Shown piece by piece: positions 5,445 to 6,813 of a stretch of 6,813 bases of DNA (positions are counted from its first letter, which is position 1; every line of letters begins with the position of its first letter). This stretch comes from Gemmatimonadaceae bacterium (GTDB taxonomy: Bacteria; Gemmatimonadota; Gemmatimonadetes; Gemmatimonadales; Gemmatimonadaceae). A program made the translations under genes and the position numbers. The notes below the pieces were generated by a model. That model was not told the DNA's origin. It searched no databases and saw only the letters and a program-made list of their open reading frames with translations. The stretch lies in assembly GCA_019689955.1 (NCBI GenBank), contig JADGGM010000162.1, positions 1 through 6,813 on the forward strand. The letters run 5' to 3'.

Positions 5445-6670
5445 TGACGTTCCTCCTCGAGCGGCGACGCCATCGCCGACGCCGGCTCCGTTGCCGGCGC
5501 GGACCGGGCCGCCAGTATCCACTCCGCCACCTCGCGCACCGCGCCGTGTCCCCCGGGGCGCGCGGTCACCAGCAGCACGGCGCTCCGCACCTCGGGCTCG
5601 GCGTCGGCCACGGCAATCGGGACCCCGACCCACCGGAGGCAGGCGAGGTCGTTCACATCGTTTCCCACGTACGCCACCTGCGCGGGCTCGAGCCCGCGCG
5701 CGGCGACGAGTGCCTGCAGCGCGGCGAGCTTGTCGTCGCACCCGTGCACGCACTCGAGCTTCAGCTTGCGGCTGCGGTGCAGCACCACCGGATTCGTCTC
5801 GGTGGAGAGCACGAGCACTTCGACCCCCGACTCCACGAGCCGCGCGATCCCCCACCCGTCGCCGCGGTGGCAGGTGACGCTCTCGTGCCCGTCATCCGTC
5901 ACCGTCACGCGGTTGTCGGTCATCACGCCATCGAAGTCGAGCACGAGGAGCCGCACGCGCGCGAGCGCGGGGGTGCGTGGGACGCTCCGCCGCGCGAGCA
6001 GCAGCGCTTCCATGAGCTGGAGGTCGCGCGGCTCATCGATCTGGAAGGAGTCGATGGGGTCCATCAGGTGGACCGCGATGCGTCCGCCGAGGCGGTTCCC
6101 CGTCTCGCGCAGCACGCGCGGGTGGAAGACGTAGATCGAGCCGTTCTCGATCAGGTCCTCGGGCGCGTCCTGCCGGCGCGGGCGGCGCCGAAAGTCGTAC
6201 GTGAACGACCGCGGCTCGCCTTCACCGTGCCGCACGCGGCGCCACACGAAGCCGTGCACGGGGCATGCCGAGAAGAGCGAGTCGGCATCCTCGGCGAGGA
6301 GGCGCTGGATGGCGCGCGAGATGTCGTCCGGGCGGCGGAGCGGCGACGTGGCCTGGAGAAACACCACGAGGTCGGGCTCGTACCCCTCGCGCTCCCGCAG
6401 CGTGTCGAGCGTGTGCAGGAGCGCCGACTCCGAGGTGGCGGTGTCGCCGCTGATCTCGGCGGGCCGCACGACGACTTCGGCGCCGCATTCCTCGGCTACA
6501 CGTGCAATAGCCGGATCATCGGTCGACACCACAATTCGGGTCACCTCGGGAGTCGCGCGGGCGTGGTCGATGGTGTACGCGATCAACGGGCGCCCGCCGA
6601 GGGGGGTGATGTTCTTCCGCGGAACCCCCTTCGAGCCACCACGCGCCGGAATGATGGCGAGCACATTCAT
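5441..6670 (-). CDS. neuA: CMP-nonulosonate (sialic acid-like) synthetase fused to KdsC-like HAD phosphatase
   Basis: A 409-residue two-domain protein. Residues 1-225 are an acylneuraminate cytidylyltransferase, which makes CMP-sugar from CTP and a nonulosonic acid in the cytosol. The signs are the CTP-binding motif PARGGSKGVPRKN (8-20), STDD (49-52), QATSPLR (106-112) and DSFQID (207-212). Residues about 239-390 are a C0-type HAD phosphatase with nucleophile/acid pair D245 and D247 (LDFDGV), S289/T290 (LST), K314 and D338/D341 (GNDVND), so all catalytic motifs are intact. E291, R299 and K302 match the spacing of the KDN-9-phosphate phosphatase specificity residues as I recall them (Glu56, Arg64, Lys67 in Bacteroides BT1713). 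Oddity: Q210 replaces the first metal Asp of the DxD seen in meningococcal NeuA. I chose ATG 6670, 4 nt after AGGGTGG; GTG 6673 is an alternative giving 410 residues. First gene of the operon; its stop overlaps neuB by 4 nt. The family is certain; the exact sugar is unknown. Confidence 0.93.
   Translation of the reverse strand: MNVLAIIPARGGSKGVPRKNITPLGGRPLIAYTIDHARATPEVTRIVVSTDDPAIARVAEECGAEVVVRPAEISGDTATSESALLHTLDTLREREGYEPDLVVFLQATSPLRRPDDISRAIQRLLAEDADSLFSACPVHGFVWRRVRHGEGEPRSFTYDFRRRPRRQDAPEDLIENGSIYVFHPRVLRETGNRLGGRIAVHLMDPIDSFQIDEPRDLQLMEALLLARRSVPRTPALARVRLLVLDFDGVMTDNRVTVTDDGHESVTCHRGDGWGIARLVESGVEVLVLSTETNPVVLHRSRKLKLECVHGCDDKLAALQALVAARGLEPAQVAYVGNDVNDLACLRWVGVPIAVADAEPEVRSAVLLVTARPGGHGAVREVAEWILAARSAPATEPASAMASPLEEERQ
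5452..5457 (-). promoter_or_regulatory. ribosome binding site of neuB
   Basis: A perfect AGGAGG, 7 nt before ATG 5444. It sits inside the last codons of neuA-HAD and fixes the neuB start even though the neuB frame has no stop for another 400 bases upstream. Confidence 0.85.
5481..5502. repeat. 22-nt repeat, copy A, at the 3' end of neuA-HAD
   Basis: GCCGGCTCCG-TT-GCCGGCGCGG on the plus strand. It matches copy B (4528-4549) at 20 of 22 bases, and is read in the same frame in both genes, encoding APATEPA in the Ala/Pro-rich tail. It can form a 7-bp hairpin with a 6-nt loop. Confidence 0.6.
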
Positions 6671-6674
6671 CACG

Positions 6675-6681
6675 CCACCCT
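6675..6681 (-). promoter_or_regulatory. ribosome binding site of the neuA-HAD gene
   Basis: On the minus strand AGGGTGG precedes GTG 6673 by only 1 nt but ATG 6670 by 4 nt; counted from the AGGG core the spacing to ATG is 7 nt. This favours ATG 6670 as the start. Confidence 0.55.
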
Positions 6682-6699
6682 ACCGCGCGGAAAAACCGA

Positions 6700-6710
6700 G
6701 TGCACTGCAC
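6700..6710. repeat. 11-bp palindrome GTGCA-C-TGCAC in the leader
   Basis: A perfect inverted repeat of 5-bp arms around one central base, 29 bases upstream of ATG 6670. The position and symmetry suit an operator for a dimeric regulator, but only one copy is visible and no regulator gene is in the window. Confidence 0.35.
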
Positions 6711-6813
6711 GCAAAGGAGAAATCACGACCTTGCCGTCTTCAGAGGAATCACAGCGGGCTCATCGGCGGCCAATGCAAGTTCGCCGCCACTCCCCCACCC
6801 CGCCGAATCGCGC

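Larger units (their letters stand above)
6674..6813. other. operon leader / upstream non-coding region
   Basis: 140 bases upstream of the first gene, visibly less GC-rich than the coding regions. I see a ribosome binding site, an 11-base palindrome (6700-6710), a T-run on the minus strand at 6691-6695, and a GGCGGC/GCCGCC inverted repeat (6765-6788, 12-nt loop, no T-run). I could not find a convincing -35/-10 pair. It may contain the promoter of the operon, or the promoter may lie beyond the window. Confidence 0.5.

Noticed and set aside
5445..5855. N-terminal extension of NeuB by some 137 codons
   Set aside because: It overlaps the HAD domain in another frame and is Arg/Gly-rich; a perfect AGGAGG before ATG 5444 and family alignment place the start there.
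5501..5956. KDO-8-phosphate phosphatase (KdsC) and thus an LPS Kdo operon
   Set aside because: The KdsC-type Gly-Arg after motif II is replaced by Thr-Glu (LSTE), the partner domain is NeuA-like rather than clearly KdsB, and the neighbouring synthase is NeuB, not KdsA.
6765..6788. Transcription terminator from the GGCGGC/GCCGCC inverted repeat
   Set aside because: Loop of 12 nt and no following T-run on either strand.
6723..6813. C-terminal end of an upstream minus-strand gene (29 open codons ending in TGA at 6723-6725)
   Set aside because: Too short to judge; about a third of its codons end in A or T, unlike the real genes here, and no motif is recognisable.
6773..6813. Start of a divergent plus-strand gene (ATG 6773)
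   Set aside because: Only 13 codons before the edge and no Shine-Dalgarno site upstream.

Overview
A GC-rich window (about 70% G+C by eye, codons ending almost always in G or C) from a bacterium. It holds six genes, all on the minus strand, packed into one apparent operon read from right to left. Long antisense open frames and strong Shine-Dalgarno sites (AGGAGG type) fit a high-GC phylum such as Gemmatimonadota, Acidobacteriota or a myxobacterium-like lineage. The sequence alone does not decide between them, and no mobile element, RNA gene or CRISPR array is visible.

Layout in transcription order. (1) 6670-5441: a CMP-nonulosonate synthetase (NeuA-type) fused to a KdsC-like HAD phosphatase. 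(2) 5444-4500: a sialic-acid-synthase (NeuB) family enzyme that is only a TIM barrel, with the usual C-terminal SAF domain missing. (3) 4497-3052: a GT-B-like glycosyl/glycerophosphotransferase-family protein. (4) 3055-1226: a six-helix plus NBD half-size ABC exporter. (5) 1229-510: a second, unfused CMP-nonulosonate cytidylyltransferase. (6) 520-1: the N-terminal part of a family 2 glycosyltransferase cut by the window edge. Three junctions are 4-nt ATGA/GTGA overlaps, one is an 11-nt overlap, and the NeuB/GT-B junction is either a GTGA overlap or a 2-nt gap, so translation is probably coupled throughout. The 140 bases right of the first gene (6674-6813) contain a ribosome binding site and a short palindrome, but no gene I can support.

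Together the genes describe a pathway for a nine-carbon ulosonic acid (sialic-acid-like sugar): condensation of a hexose or hexose phosphate with PEP (NeuB), possible removal of a 9-phosphate (HAD domain), activation to CMP-sugar (NeuA domain and the second cytidylyltransferase), transfer to a glycan (GT-B and GT2 proteins), and movement of a lipid-linked glycan or polymer across the membrane (ABC exporter). The most interesting point is the HAD domain. It keeps all four HAD catalytic motifs and also the Glu/Arg/Lys specificity triad that I recall from Bacteroides KDN-9-phosphate phosphatase, at identical spacing. With no ManNAc-producing gene in view, this suggests a phosphorylated route (Man-6-P to KDN-9-P to KDN to CMP-KDN, or the Neu5Ac-9-P equivalent), like the animal pathway, rather than the usual bacterial unphosphorylated one. 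That is inference and needs enzymology.
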